DNA of 64,000 nucleotides from Paraclostridium bifermentans (GCF_019916025.1 NZ_CP079737.1:3224001-3288000); one strand, 5' to 3'. Counted from the first letter of the stretch, positions 1 to 10,110 are shown. Made by a program: numbers and translations. Notes: a model not told the origin generated them from the letters alone.

Positions 1-198
1 TAAATTACCCATAAATATTATAATTCCCATAGATAAACTCGGCGAATAATGGTTTATTATAAGAGCTAAACCACTAAGTCCTCCTCCAGCTATATCATTA
101 GGTGCAAAAAAGTACTGTATCCCAATAGCAACTAAGATTACTCCTATCGTTACAACAATATATTCTTGTAATCCTTTAATAAAATCTGATTTTTTCAT
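1..198 (-). CDS. YitT/DUF161-family membrane protein, N-terminal part only
   Basis: The reverse strand opens with ATG at 198 and reads 66 codons without a stop to the window edge, so the C-terminus is missing. The residues run MKKSDFIKGLQEYIVVTIGV and continue into a hydrophobic helix followed by a FFAPNDIAGGGLSGLA segment, which is typical of the first two transmembrane helices of YitT-like (DUF161) proteins. A good ribosome binding site (GAAGGAAGG) lies just upstream. The molecular function of the family is not settled. It is transcribed away from kbl and the two share the 253-bp divergent region 199-451. Confidence 0.75.
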   Translation of the reverse strand, partial: MKKSDFIKGLQEYIVVTIGVILVAIGIQYFFAPNDIAGGGLSGLALIINHYSPSLSMGIIIFMGNL

Positions 199-451
199 GT
201 TTAAGACCTTCCTTCGTTGTCAATGTTTTTAAACGCAATTATTAGAATATCAAATTTTTGATGTTTTTGGTAGTAAAAGTCTTAGCATTTTTGTGTATTT
301 TTTTATATTTCATAAAAAAACTTCCATTTATAATGCATGCTGTTTATTTTTGTTATTTTTTTAGAAAATTTGATTTTCGATTATCATTTACAATCTTTAA
401 TATTGAAACTTAAAATTATATTAGTACAAATTTATATTAGGGGGATAAATT

Positions 452-1663
452 ATGAGTTTAGATATAAGTTCAAAAAGTAAGGCATTATCTACTTTTCTTA
501 ACGAAAATCTTAATGATTTAAAATCTAAGGGTCTATATAACAAAATTGATTCTCTTCAAAGTTCTAATGGTCCTATCATTCAAATAAATGGAAAACATCT
601 AATTAACCTTTCATCTAACAATTATCTTGGACTAGCTACAAATAAAAATTTAATAAATGCTACCGTTGAGGCTACAGAAAAATATGGAGCTGGTGCTGGT
701 GCAGTAAGAACAATAAATGGTACATTAGAAATCCATGATATTTTAGAAAATACTATAGCTAAATTCAAAGGTACAGAATCAGCTATAGCTTTCCAATCAG
801 GATTTAATTGCAATATGGGAGCTATTCAAGCTGTCATGGATAAAAATGATGCAATTTTATCAGATGAACTTAATCATGCATCAATAATAGATGGATGCAA
901 ACTTTCTGGATCCAAAATAATAAGATTCAAACATTCAGATATGAATGACTTGAGAGAAAAAGCTAAACAAGCTCAGGAAAGTGGATTGTATAAAAAAATA
1001 ATGGTTATAACCGATGGAGTTTTCTCTATGGATGGAGATATAGCTAAACTTCCTGAAATAGTTGAAATAGCTGAAGAATTCGACTTAATTACTTACGTTG
1101 ATGATGCTCATGGTTCTGGAGTTACGGGAAAAGGAGCTGGAACTTGCAAGCACTTTGGTCTATCAGATAAAGTTGATTTCCAAATAGGAACACTATCTAA
1201 AGCTATAGGTGTTGTCGGTGGATATGTTGCAGGTTCTAAAGATTTAATAGATTGGTTAAAGGTGAGAGGTAGACCTTTCTTGTTTTCAACATCTCTTACT
1301 CCTGGTGCTGCTGCTGCTTGTACCGAATCTATAAATATACTTATGAACGATGATACTTTAGTTCAAAAAGTTTGGGAAAATGGAAATTATCTTAAAACTG
1401 GATTAAAATCTTTAGGATTTAATATAGGAAATAGTCAAACGCCGATAACCCCATGCATTATCGGAGATGAAGCCAAAACTCAATTATTTAGTAAAAGACT
1501 CCTAGAAGAAGGTGTTTATGCTAAATCAATAGTATTCCCTACTGTTCCTAAAGGTACCGGAAGGGTTAGAAATATGCCAACAGCTGCTCATACAAAAGAA
1601 ATGTTAGATGATGCTTTAAGTATTTATGAAAAAGTAGGAAAAGAATTAGGAGTTATTAAATAA
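452..1663 (+). CDS. kbl: Glycine C-acetyltransferase (2-amino-3-ketobutyrate CoA ligase)
   Basis: A PLP-dependent alpha-oxoamine synthase of 403 residues, the normal length. With CoA it cleaves 2-amino-3-ketobutyrate to glycine and acetyl-CoA, the second step of threonine catabolism, in the cytoplasm. The DDAHGSG motif (about residues 217-223) and the PLP-binding lysine in TLSKAIG (K250) are visible. The start is ATG after a GGGGG ribosome binding site. It is followed after 28 nt by the SDR-type threonine dehydrogenase, so the two form an operon for threonine to glycine conversion. The family also contains BioF-like enzymes, but the neighbour makes Kbl the better call. Confidence 0.93.
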   Translation: MSLDISSKSKALSTFLNENLNDLKSKGLYNKIDSLQSSNGPIIQINGKHLINLSSNNYLGLATNKNLINATVEATEKYGAGAGAVRTINGTLEIHDILENTIAKFKGTESAIAFQSGFNCNMGAIQAVMDKNDAILSDELNHASIIDGCKLSGSKIIRFKHSDMNDLREKAKQAQESGLYKKIMVITDGVFSMDGDIAKLPEIVEIAEEFDLITYVDDAHGSGVTGKGAGTCKHFGLSDKVDFQIGTLSKAIGVVGGYVAGSKDLIDWLKVRGRPFLFSTSLTPGAAAACTESINILMNDDTLVQKVWENGNYLKTGLKSLGFNIGNSQTPITPCIIGDEAKTQLFSKRLLEEGVYAKSIVFPTVPKGTGRVRNMPTAAHTKEMLDDALSIYEKVGKELGVIK

Positions 1664-1691
1664 ATTTTTTAATTTTGTAGGGGGTAATTAT

Positions 1692-2666
1692 ATGAAAAAA
1701 ATTCTTATTACTGGAGCTCTTGGTCAAATAGGTTCTGAGTTAACATCAAAACTTCGAAAGGAATATGGAGTGAGCAATGTTTTAGCTACTGATGTTCGCT
1801 CAATAGAAGAAAGTGAAGTTGTAAATAATGGTTTATTTGAAACTTTAGATGTTATGGATGTTGAAGCTATGGGAAGACTAGCTAAAAAACACAATGCAGA
1901 TACTATAATACATCTGGCGTCTTTATTATCTGCAGTAGGAGAACAAAAACCTCAATTTGCATGGAAATTAAATATGGGTGGTTTAGTAAATGCTTTAGAA
2001 GTTTCTAAAGAAACTAGTGCTACACTATTCGCACCTAGCTCTATAGCTGCATTTGGACCTAATTCTCCAAAAGATTTAACTCCTCAAGATACTATACAAA
2101 GACCAAATACTATGTATGGGGTAACTAAGGTTTCAGGAGAATTATTATCTGATTATTATTACCATAAATTCGGAGTAGACACAAGAAGTGTAAGATTCCC
2201 AGGACTTATATCATATGTAACTCCTCCTGGTGGTGGAACAACTGATTACGCTGTTGATATATACTATGAAGCTTTAAAAAATAAAAAATATGAATCCTTT
2301 ATAGCTGAGGGTACGAAAATGGATATGATGTATATGCCAGATGCTCTTCAAGCTGTTGTTGACCTTCTTGAAGCTGATAGTTCTAAATTAATTCATAGAA
2401 ATGCATTCAATATAACAGCTATGAACTTCTCTCCTGAAGAAATAGCAGCTGAGATTAAAAAGAATATGCCTGAATTTGAATTTAGCTACAACGTTGACCC
2501 AGTTCGTCAATCTATAGCTGAATCTTGGCCTAATTCTATAGACCCATCTTGCGCAGTTAATGAGTGGGGCTTCAAGTTTGAATATGATTTAAGAAAAATG
2601 ACTATAGATATGTTACAAAAACTAAGCGAAAAAGGTATAGGTAAAGAAAGTGTACATAACGCTTAA
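1692..2666 (+). CDS. tdh: L-threonine 3-dehydrogenase, short-chain (SDR/epimerase) type
   Basis: An NAD-dependent extended-SDR protein of 324 residues, which would oxidise L-threonine to 2-amino-3-ketobutyrate, the substrate of the Kbl encoded just upstream. The Rossmann glycine motif GALGQIG is at residues 8-14, an SSIAAFG segment near 116, and the catalytic YxxxK at Y142/K146. It belongs to the epimerase-like Tdh family and not to the zinc medium-chain dehydrogenases. The ribosome binding site is AGGGGGT. A strong hairpin at 2678-2730 ends the operon. The specific substrate is inferred from the operon partner. Confidence 0.9.
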   Translation: MKKILITGALGQIGSELTSKLRKEYGVSNVLATDVRSIEESEVVNNGLFETLDVMDVEAMGRLAKKHNADTIIHLASLLSAVGEQKPQFAWKLNMGGLVNALEVSKETSATLFAPSSIAAFGPNSPKDLTPQDTIQRPNTMYGVTKVSGELLSDYYYHKFGVDTRSVRFPGLISYVTPPGGGTTDYAVDIYYEALKNKKYESFIAEGTKMDMMYMPDALQAVVDLLEADSSKLIHRNAFNITAMNFSPEEIAAEIKKNMPEFEFSYNVDPVRQSIAESWPNSIDPSCAVNEWGFKFEYDLRKMTIDMLQKLSEKGIGKESVHNA

Positions 2667-2677
2667 AATATAATTAA

Positions 2678-2730
2678 ATAAGCTGCCTCTAAGTTTTATA
2701 ATCAATATTAAATATAGTAAGGCAGCTTAT
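2678..2730. terminator. Bidirectional terminator between tdh and the DUF488 gene
   Basis: An inverted repeat ATAAGCTGCCT / AGGCAGCTTAT with a 31-nt loop lies between the convergent tdh and DUF488 genes, with A/T-rich flanks on both sides. Confidence 0.75.
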
Positions 2731-2737
2731 ATTTTAT

Positions 2738-3352
2738 TTACTTAATATCTTCTGTTCTATAGCCAATCTCTTTATTAGCTAGCTTATAAGCTTGTTCTAT
2801 CATATCTTGCTTACTTTGTCCTTTACCTATTAAACTGTCTATACTAATCTGATTTCTATCTTCAAAATACTTATTAAGCAAATCTTCCTCTATATCATCT
2901 TGAGTAGCTAAAGTTCCTTCATGTAATATGTACTTAATATCTAAGCTCTCATTTTTTAAAAATCTACCTACCATAATGCTTCTATGACATCTTATAGGTT
3001 CTTGCATTGCTCCTAATAATACTATTCTATATCCCATATCTATTCCGTTTTTGATTCGTTTTACTCCGCTCAAAAATATATCCTCTTTTACAACCTTATC
3101 AAAATCTGCATACCCTTCATTGTTATATGATTGCTTACTTCCTCTTTTGGCTCCAAATTCTTCACCCATATAAATATATGTATATCCATCTTTTTTTAAG
3201 GTTTCTCTAAAATATTCTTTGTTGTACTGTACATTATATTTAGAATATGGTGTTTCTCTTATATCAACAATACAGTTAATATTATACTTTTTAATCATCT
3301 CAATAAATTTTCCATAAGGGTAGTTTGAATGTCCAATTGCAAAAATTTCCAT
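2738..3352 (-). CDS. DUF488 family protein
   Basis: A 204-residue protein with the hallmark segments of DUF488: GHSNYPYGKFIEMIKKY at the N-terminus, VDIRETPYSKY near residue 30, and the RCHRSIMVGR segment (about residues 122-131). The ribosome binding site TAAGGAGGATG precedes the ATG. The biochemical function of the family is not established. It stands alone between the tdh terminator and a DeoR-type regulator gene. Confidence 0.85.
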   Translation of the reverse strand: MEIFAIGHSNYPYGKFIEMIKKYNINCIVDIRETPYSKYNVQYNKEYFRETLKKDGYTYIYMGEEFGAKRGSKQSYNNEGYADFDKVVKEDIFLSGVKRIKNGIDMGYRIVLLGAMQEPIRCHRSIMVGRFLKNESLDIKYILHEGTLATQDDIEEDLLNKYFEDRNQISIDSLIGKGQSKQDMIEQAYKLANKEIGYRTEDIK

Positions 3353-3440
3353 AACTTCATCCTCCTTAGGTATAATCTAATAAAATACTATTTAAATATA
3401 TCGTCAATTTTTATACTTACCAAATTTAACACCCCTTTAG

Positions 3441-4160
3441 TTAATCTATAACTCTATCTTCTGTAATTATAGCTGTTATTTCTTCTAAAGTTGCAAATTT
3501 ATAAAATTCATCATAATTAAATTTTTCTTTTTCCATAACTAAATATATCTTAGTTGAACATTCTATTATTGTTTTCTTTGTATCTCCATCTTCTAAATAT
3601 ATTGTACTTACATACCCAGTTTCTTTATTAATTCCACCTAATCCTATAAAAGCTTTATCGTATGCAAATTTTCTAATATATCTATCCGCTGCAGCTCCTA
3701 CTATAGCTCCTATTTCTTTATTAAATTCTCCGCCAATACAGATAACTTTTATATTATTATTCATTCTTAGTTCTAGCACAATTTCTATCATATTTGTTAC
3801 AACAGTAATTGTTTTATTGATATTATTTAACTCTTTTGCAATTTCTAAATTGATTGTCGAAACATCCAAAAAAACTATATCTTTATCTTCTATTAAATCA
3901 ATTGCCTTTAATGCAATTAATTTTTTTTCTTGAGTATTTATATTTTTTCTTTCATCAATGTTTTTGATATCTATATGATTTTTTTGAGCAATTGCCCCTC
4001 CATATACTCTTATTAAATATCCTCTAGATTCTAATTCTTTTAAATCTTTTCTTATACAATCTTCTGTAACCTCAAATAATTTAGATAGTTCTTTTACCTT
4101 TACCCTTCCATTCTTTTTTATTATATTTACAATATTTTCATATCTTTCCTCTAGAAACAA
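3441..4160 (-). CDS. DeoR-family transcriptional regulator
   Basis: 239 residues with the usual DeoR layout: an N-terminal winged helix-turn-helix (residues about 5-57, containing RVKVKELSKLFEVTEDCIRKDL) and a C-terminal sugar-phosphate-isomerase-like sensor domain (DIVFLDVSTINLEIA, GGEFNKEIGAIVG, KAFIGLGGI). The start is a TTG codon, chosen because AGAGGTG lies 7 nt upstream and no ATG follows nearby. No sugar operon is adjacent, so its target is unknown. Confidence 0.88.
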   Translation of the reverse strand: MFLEERYENIVNIIKKNGRVKVKELSKLFEVTEDCIRKDLKELESRGYLIRVYGGAIAQKNHIDIKNIDERKNINTQEKKLIALKAIDLIEDKDIVFLDVSTINLEIAKELNNINKTITVVTNMIEIVLELRMNNNIKVICIGGEFNKEIGAIVGAAADRYIRKFAYDKAFIGLGGINKETGYVSTIYLEDGDTKKTIIECSTKIYLVMEKEKFNYDEFYKFATLEEITAIITEDRVID

Positions 4161-4328
4161 ATGTTTTCACCTCTTTATTTTATTTATTATTATTTTATAT
4201 TATTTATTATTATTTTTTATTGATTCTTATTTATTCTTATATTATACTAAAAATATAATATTAATGATATAAATAGCGTTATAAGTTAATTCTTAGCGTG
4301 ATATTTTTATTATTATATTTATACATTA

Positions 4329-4360
4329 AAAAGCACTAATCTTAAAAGATTAGTGCTTTT
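4329..4360 (-). terminator. Terminator of the phnA-like gene
   Basis: The inverted repeat AAAAGCACTAATCTT / AAGATTAGTGCTTTT has a tiny loop. It lies directly downstream of the PhnA-like gene on the reverse strand and is also able to act on the opposite strand. Confidence 0.8.
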
Positions 4361-4369
4361 TAATTTTAA

Positions 4370-4711
4370 CTATGCTTTTTTAACAACGCTAGATTTCAAT
4401 TTCATAGCTCCGAAACCATCTATTTTACACTCTATATCATGTCCATCTGCTGCATCTGGAACTAAACGTATACTCTTTACCTTTGTTCCTATTTTTATAG
4501 AAGATGAACTTCCTTTTACTTTAAGATCTTTAACTACTGTTACAGCATCTCCATCGTTTAATACATTTCCGTTTACATCTTTTATAACAACTTCTTTTTC
4601 AGCAGAATCTTCTGGATTCCATTCATGTGCACATTCTGGACAAACTAAAAGACTTCCATCTTGATAAGTATATTCTGAATTACATTTTGGGCAATTTGGT
4701 AAATTTTCCAT
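4370..4711 (-). CDS. PhnA/YjdM-type zinc ribbon protein
   Basis: 113 residues with an N-terminal zinc ribbon (CPKC and CPEC pairs in the first 25 residues) and the PhnA C-terminal domain ([36 protein letters not shown]). The ATG at 4711 is preferred over an upstream in-frame start because CGGAGG sits 8 nt before it. The family was named for alkylphosphonate use in E. coli, but no phosphonate genes are near, and a role in that pathway should not be assumed. Confidence 0.87.
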   Translation of the reverse strand: MENLPNCPKCNSEYTYQDGSLLVCPECAHEWNPEDSAEKEVVIKDVNGNVLNDGDAVTVVKDLKVKGSSSSIKIGTKVKSIRLVPDAADGHDIECKIDGFGAMKLKSSVVKKA

Positions 4712-4869
4712 ATTTATTCCTCCGTTCACAATTTTATTCCTAATCATTCATAGGTATATATAATATCATAGTCTTATCATATTTACAAATTTTCATCCAA
4801 TTTGACCTTAAAAAACGATATATTCGGTTATTTAACTCATAAATTCATTATATTTCTAAATATACAAAT

Positions 4870-5643
4870 CTATTTAAAGATATTATATAAATTTAATAAA
4901 ATTATAGATAAAGTTACACTATTAAAAATTTTAATTATAGATTTTTCAGAAACAGCTTTATTTATTTTATATCCAATAATTCCTCCCAATACTCCTCCTA
5001 CAAGCATATATGGTAACATGTCCAAATTATAACTTGAAAATCCTGTAGTTGCTGCAATTGAAATAATTTTAGATCCTTGAGAAAAAAATATAACTAAAAT
5101 TGAATTTCTAGCAGCTTCATTAGCTGTCATAGAAAATAGTATTGTAAATGCAGCTACATTTATTGGGCCTCCTCCAATTCCTAAAAATGCTGATATTGCA
5201 CCTAAGAATAAACCTAACAGCCCAATTGATAAAATATTATTGATTTTATAAGATTTTATATTATCTTTATTTCTCATATATAAAAATACTGATATTAACA
5301 ATATTATTATAATTATACTTTGCATATTATTAATTAAACCTATATTGATATCTTTTGATAATATAAAACTCATAAGCTTTTGACCTATTATTCCTCCTAC
5401 TATAGATCCAGTTGCAACTACTATAGTATTTTTAGGATTTATCTTATCTTTTTTCTTTAACTGGTAAAATACAGTTACTATAGACATTATAAATATTGTT
5501 GAAGATGATAGTAAATTTATTGTCGGAAGTGCATAATCTCCTAGTGAGTCTAAGACAGGTTTAATTATTATACCGCCCCCAAGACCTGCTGAAGAACCTA
5601 ATATAGTTGAAAAAAGTGCCACTAAAAAATATATAATTTGCAT
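4870..5643 (-). CDS. TauE/SafE-family membrane exporter (DUF81)
   Basis: A 257-residue polytopic membrane protein with about eight hydrophobic helices and the family's two glycine-rich repeats, GSSAGLGGGIIIKP near the N-terminus and AFLGIGGGPINV near residue 155. Such proteins are thought to export sulfite, sulfonates or related organic anions. The ribosome binding site is TAGGAGTAGG. No sulfur-metabolism gene is adjacent, apart from the Fe-S-type DUF523 protein upstream, so the substrate is unknown. Confidence 0.85.
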   Translation of the reverse strand: MQIIYFLVALFSTILGSSAGLGGGIIIKPVLDSLGDYALPTINLLSSSTIFIMSIVTVFYQLKKKDKINPKNTIVVATGSIVGGIIGQKLMSFILSKDINIGLINNMQSIIIIILLISVFLYMRNKDNIKSYKINNILSIGLLGLFLGAISAFLGIGGGPINVAAFTILFSMTANEAARNSILVIFFSQGSKIISIAATTGFSSYNLDMLPYMLVGGVLGGIIGYKINKAVSEKSIIKIFNSVTLSIILLNLYNIFK

Positions 5644-5727
5644 TTTACCTACTCCTATACAATATTTTAATTTTGTGATTCTAGTTAACTGTTTTATACC
5701 CTATATTTTAAATCACTAAAATTTTAA

Positions 5728-6690
5728 TTACTTTCCAGAGTCTTTAAGTTCTAATAAATCCGTCGGAAATACTTTAAATATTTTCTGTCTTAATAAATAT
5801 TCATTATTAAATCTTAATGACCATGATTTAATAATTGATAAAGGTACTAAAAAAGGTACTTTTTCTTCTTGATACATTTGTAATGAATCTAAGAAAAAAG
5901 ATTTTTCTTCTTTTGATAATGAATCTGAAAAATATCCTAACAAATGTAAAAGCATATTAACATTTCTTCCTTTGTTTGTTCTATTACTTAAAGCGCTCCT
6001 CAATATTGTTTTATATTCTAACAAGCTATCTTCTATATTTTTTTTATTAGCTTTTGCTACAATCCTACCTAATTCTTTTTGTTTCGAAGGACTATAAGCC
6101 ATTAATAAATACTTATAATCACTTTGAAAATCAATTAAGCTTTTAACTGAATTTTTATTTATTACATTTTCAAAATCTAAATCCACAAAAATTCTTGTTA
6201 AAAAATGCTCTCTTATATTAAAATTACTCAGCCTTCCTTCATCTTCTATAGCAATATCCTTAAAGCTTTCAATTAAATCCCCTGCAAACAATCCACTCAC
6301 TTTTTTAGGTAAAGGCGCTACTTTTCCAAAATCATTATAAATTTTACAATCTTTTATAGCACATGACGGAGATTTACTTTTTAAAATAACTCCATTTATC
6401 TTCTTATCTTCTATAGAATTTAAAAAACTATTAGAAAAATCATTCATATTTAAAGTAAAATCTTCTCCTGTTTTTGAATTTAATAATAATATTTTTTCTT
6501 CTTTTTTAACTAATCTTAAAGCTTCTCTAGGACATTTAAGTCCTATTTCCATTTCTGGGCATACGTCAATAAAATCAACATGTTCTTTTAGTTTTTCTAT
6601 AAATTTATCTTTTACCATACTTCCATCATATCTACAATGTTCATGCTCTATACATCTACTTATTAATACTAATGGTTTTTTCTTTTCCAT
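5728..6690 (-). CDS. DUF523 (TudS-like) and DUF1722 fusion protein
   Basis: 320 residues in two domains. Residues 1-150 match DUF523, with cysteines in SRCIEHEHCRYDG, DVCPEMEIGLKCPRE and SPSCAIKDCKIY. The family member TudS is a [4Fe-4S] 2-thiouracil desulfurase. Residues about 185-310 match DUF1722 (YbgA-like). The fusion is common in bacteria. The desulfurase activity is inferred from family knowledge only. The ribosome binding site is TTGGGGGTAA. Confidence 0.85.
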   Translation of the reverse strand: MEKKKPLVLISRCIEHEHCRYDGSMVKDKFIEKLKEHVDFIDVCPEMEIGLKCPREALRLVKKEEKILLLNSKTGEDFTLNMNDFSNSFLNSIEDKKINGVILKSKSPSCAIKDCKIYNDFGKVAPLPKKVSGLFAGDLIESFKDIAIEDEGRLSNFNIREHFLTRIFVDLDFENVINKNSVKSLIDFQSDYKYLLMAYSPSKQKELGRIVAKANKKNIEDSLLEYKTILRSALSNRTNKGRNVNMLLHLLGYFSDSLSKEEKSFFLDSLQMYQEEKVPFLVPLSIIKSWSLRFNNEYLLRQKIFKVFPTDLLELKDSGK

Positions 6691-6727
6691 TTTTTATTAC
6701 CCCCAAATTAAATTGTATAGTAATTAT

Positions 6728-7419
6728 TTAAGCTCTACATTTTGAATTCGTAACACCTATATAATTTAAATGATCAAAAACAAATCTAGAAATTTCATTT
6801 TTATGTCTTGTTTTAAAATTATAAAACTTTAAGTTGTATAAGTAATTCCCACTTCCATAATTATTTCTTTTCTTTATAATTTCACTTTGTATATTATATA
6901 ACTTTCCATCTATATCTATTTTTAATTCTATTTTTTTATTTATGGGCATATCTTCATAAGTTTCCATAAGCATTCCACTACAACTTAAATTTAATGTATT
7001 CGCATCATATTCAATATTTTTAATTCCTCAGTTTTAAACTTACAGTCCATTATTATTGGCAATCTATGATTTTTTCGTCTTTCTTTCTTTTCAATTGGAG
7101 AAATTATTAATCCTTTATAAAAAGATATATCTTCTCTTATTATTTTTTCAGTAATTAATATTTCTGTTTTAAATAACTCAATTTGATTTATTAACTCTAC
7201 TTGTATAGTGCTTTTATTTTCAAACCTAACAATTTCATATCTATCAGTAGGACATCTAAATATGATTTTTTTATCTTTAATACGATCCACATAACTTGTA
7301 TAAATTCGTCCTTTATATAAAGTCCTTATACTTAAATCCATATCATTTAATCTTTCTTCATATCTAACAATAGATTTTTCTAAATTTTTTTCTGATTTTT
7401 TACTAAATAAATTAAACAT
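6728..7419 (-). pseudogene. PilZ-domain (YcgR-like) c-di-GMP effector, frameshifted
   Basis: Two adjacent reverse-strand frames together make one PilZ protein. The first (from ATG 7419, ribosome binding site GGGGGA) holds the N-terminal barrel-like domain and ends with the c-di-GMP-binding motif ERRKNHRLP. The second supplies YDANTLNLSCSGMLMET, the second PilZ motif, and the C-terminal strands. The break lies within about 7003-7021, next to a run of five T at 7017-7021 (A on the coding strand). One extra A there would join the frames into about 230 residues, the usual length. It may be a true pseudogene or an assembly error. Confidence 0.8.
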
Positions 7420-7500
7420 CACTTATCCCCCTAGTTCATTTCTAAATCACCCAAGTTCAGTATAATAATTTATATTTATATTGTAAATAACTTAAATAAA

Positions 7501-7530
7501 AAGCTAGAAGATTATACTCTCCTAGCTCTT
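7501..7530 (-). terminator. Terminator of the VTC-DUF4956-CotH operon
   Basis: On the reverse strand AGAGCTAGGAGAG and CTTCTAGCTT pair and are followed by a T-rich tract. It sits just after the CotH-like gene stop. Confidence 0.7.
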
Positions 7531-7533
7531 TAT

Positions 7534-9357
7534 TTAATATCTTTTTCTTTTATATTTAGCAATAAATATTGTTGAAATTAATAATATAATTAAACTTATA
7601 ATTGAAACCCCATAGTAAATCCATCTGTTTTGATTATTGCTTTTTTTATTTGGAGGTATCATCTGTTTGTCATCATTTTTATCACCATTATTTATCATCT
7701 CTTGAGGCTTTTCTTTATTATTTTCATCAACTTGCTCTTTTTTATTTATATCTTTATTTTTACCCATATTTTGTTGGCCTAATGAGGGTAAGTTTAAAGT
7801 TGTTGCTATATTTCCATATTCTGTAGATGACTGTTCTCCATTTAATTGAGCTTGAACACTTTTAGTTCTATCCTTTCCAAAAGTTAAAAGTTCACTTACT
7901 CCAGTTTTATACTCTTCATAACTATAAAATGCCGTAGCATCTTTTTTTACATAATTACTGATTAATTTATTTATCTGAGTAACTCTATTGTTAAATGTGC
8001 CACTGCTAAAATAATTATCTGATATTTGTTTTAAATACTTATGATAAAGCTCTTTATAATCATCATTTTCTAAAAGTTTACCTATAAGAGGAGCATCTTC
8101 TAAATTGCCTGTAACAGGTGAATCAATTGGGAAGTTTATAGCTTTTTCTCCATCCTTAACAGCGAAGCCTCCGAATGACATGTTTAAATCCCATGGCAAT
8201 ATCTCAGAGACTCCATCTTTTTCATATAGATAGTAATTATGATACATTCCTCCTGAATAACTATCTAAATTAACTAAAAATGTATTCACTGCAAAATATT
8301 TTAAAACTTCATCAACATTTAAGTAATTTTCTATGTTTTTTCCAGTTTTAAGGCTTTCCGTTAGATCAATAATATTTTTGAAATTTTTATCTGTTGTATT
8401 TTTAAAAACTGCACTATCTCTTAAAATCGAATAACTATCTATATCGTCGTCTATATATTTTAAATCTGCACCTTGGCTATCTTTATTTCCCATCTTAGGC
8501 GCTCCACCATTATTTTCATCGTTACCTTTATTAGTTTCTAAATTTTTAACATCTCCATCTTCACGTGAAACATTTTGATTTTGTACAATATTAGGATCAT
8601 CTCCATTCATAGCTGGAGGTACTTCATCCTTAGGTACATTACCATCCATGCTTGGAGGTTCACCACCCATTTCAGGCATGTTTCCATCCATCTCTGGTCT
8701 TTGAATTTCTCCATTATTACCCTTATTACCGCCCATATTCATTGTTTCTGGCTTATATAAATTACCACTTACTTCTCCATAATTTTTCTCAATAAACCTT
8801 TCATCTATAACTTCTACTCCTAAATATAATCCCCAATCAGAACCATTTATTTTTATGTCTGTATAAGAATATTCTGGAGTTGCTATGCCTAAAAAGTTAT
8901 ATATATCATAAGAAATAGCTTCTTTCATATAAGTAGCATCAGATATATTATTATTTAAAGCTAACTTTCTAATTCCATGATATGTTTGTCCATCAACATA
9001 CTGTCCAAAATCAATTTTTATACTGTATCTATCCGTAGTACTATCATTTGCCACAGAAGTTAAACTAGAGTTGCCCTTAGGCCTTATTCCAACATTATTA
9101 AACGTTTCTCCGTTTATAATTACATCCGCACTTTTATATTCCTCTTTTGTTGCATTTTCTAAAAGCCATTTCCAATCACTTTCTTTAATTTTTATGTCTA
9201 TACTAGTTATACTATTTTTATCTAAAACATCTTCTGTATTAGAAATAGTTTCTATATCAGTTTTATTTTTTGGTATGTATATAGACACTACAATAAATAC
9301 TACAGATAATATAATACTTATTACAGATATATATTTACTTTGTTTGTCATTTATCAT
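7534..9357 (-). CDS. CotH-like kinase, membrane anchored, with Met/Gly/Pro-rich insert
   Basis: 607 residues. A hydrophobic helix (about 9-27) forms an N-terminal anchor. The CotH kinase-like fold follows, with KLALNNNISDATYMKEAISYD near residue 135 and LPWDLNMSFGG near residue 400, the latter holding the putative metal-binding Asp. Residues about 200-300 are low-complexity with repeated P-(E/S/A)-M-(D/G/N)-G units. A second transmembrane helix lies at about 578-601 before a basic tail. CotH proteins are atypical secretory/spore-coat protein kinases. The two anchors suggest an extracytoplasmic membrane enzyme and not a mobile coat protein. It is the last gene of the VTC-DUF4956-CotH unit. Confidence 0.85.
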   Translation of the reverse strand: MINDKQSKYISVISIILSVVFIVVSIYIPKNKTDIETISNTEDVLDKNSITSIDIKIKESDWKWLLENATKEEYKSADVIINGETFNNVGIRPKGNSSLTSVANDSTTDRYSIKIDFGQYVDGQTYHGIRKLALNNNISDATYMKEAISYDIYNFLGIATPEYSYTDIKINGSDWGLYLGVEVIDERFIEKNYGEVSGNLYKPETMNMGGNKGNNGEIQRPEMDGNMPEMGGEPPSMDGNVPKDEVPPAMNGDDPNIVQNQNVSREDGDVKNLETNKGNDENNGGAPKMGNKDSQGADLKYIDDDIDSYSILRDSAVFKNTTDKNFKNIIDLTESLKTGKNIENYLNVDEVLKYFAVNTFLVNLDSYSGGMYHNYYLYEKDGVSEILPWDLNMSFGGFAVKDGEKAINFPIDSPVTGNLEDAPLIGKLLENDDYKELYHKYLKQISDNYFSSGTFNNRVTQINKLISNYVKKDATAFYSYEEYKTGVSELLTFGKDRTKSVQAQLNGEQSSTEYGNIATTLNLPSLGQQNMGKNKDINKKEQVDENNKEKPQEMINNGDKNDDKQMIPPNKKSNNQNRWIYYGVSIISLIILLISTIFIAKYKRKRY

Positions 9358-9402
9358 TTTGTTTCACCACCTTATTTGCAATAAGTTAGTATACTATTGC
9401 TT

Positions 9403-10092
9403 TTAAGCCATATAATCTCCATTGTAGCTTACTAAAACTACATTCGAAACTCCACTTATACACGATATTTCATTTACAAAGTTTGTTGTAATATTATTTA
9501 ACTTAACTTCAACAGTCATCTCTATTCCATTTGTTGGCGAAACAGTTTTAGACTTAACGCAATACTTACTTACACTACTTCCTACTTTTTCTAATATTTT
9601 ATTTTCACTATTGTCACTATCACAGTTTACAACTAGTATGTATGGATTATCAGTTGTTTCTTTGTTTGCAAATAGAACCATTATAATCCCTATAAAAATA
9701 GCTCCTAACACAGCTAGTGGTATTAATCCTGCTCCTAATACTATTCCTTCACTAATTGACCAAAATAAAAATGCTATATCCATAGGTTCCTTTACTGCAC
9801 TCCTAAAACGAACTATAGATAACGCACCAACCATACCTAATGAAAGTACTACATTAGATGTAACACCTAATATAATTAATGTTGTAATTAATGTAAGAGC
9901 CATTAAAGACATGCTAAATGTGGATGAATACATAACTCCCTTAAATGTTTTTTTATAAACTTGCATTATAAATAACCCCAACACAAATGCAAGTGACATC
10001 GCTATTAACATATCTAAAAATGATATTGATGTCATTTTTTCAATAAAACTTGATTTAAAAATATCACTAAAATTTACTGTTTGATTAGACAT
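9403..10092 (-). CDS. DUF4956 membrane protein
   Basis: 229 residues with four hydrophobic helices in the first 145 residues, the conserved GALSIVRFRSAVKEP segment, and a soluble C-terminal domain of about 85 residues. This is the DUF4956 pattern. AGGAGG precedes the ATG. It lies 18 nt after a VTC-domain gene and 45 nt before the CotH-like gene, a grouping seen in many Firmicutes and Actinobacteria. Function is unknown. A role in membrane or polymer export coupled with the VTC protein is an inference from context. Confidence 0.85.
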   Translation of the reverse strand: MSNQTVNFSDIFKSSFIEKMTSISFLDMLIAMSLAFVLGLFIMQVYKKTFKGVMYSSTFSMSLMALTLITTLIILGVTSNVVLSLGMVGALSIVRFRSAVKEPMDIAFLFWSISEGIVLGAGLIPLAVLGAIFIGIIMVLFANKETTDNPYILVVNCDSDNSENKILEKVGSSVSKYCVKSKTVSPTNGIEMTVEVKLNNITTNFVNEISCISGVSNVVLVSYNGDYMA

Positions 10093-10110
10093 TATTTTTC
10101 CTCCTAATTT

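Noticed and set aside
199-451. Glycine riboswitch or other known riboswitch upstream of kbl
   Set aside because: No conserved riboswitch core or terminator-type hairpin could be recognised; the region looks like an ordinary divergent promoter region.
7003-7021. Programmed -1 ribosomal frameshifting in the PilZ gene
   Set aside because: In the reading frame the site is GAA TTA AAA ATA, which is not a canonical X-XXY-YYZ slippery heptamer. A single-base loss is simpler.
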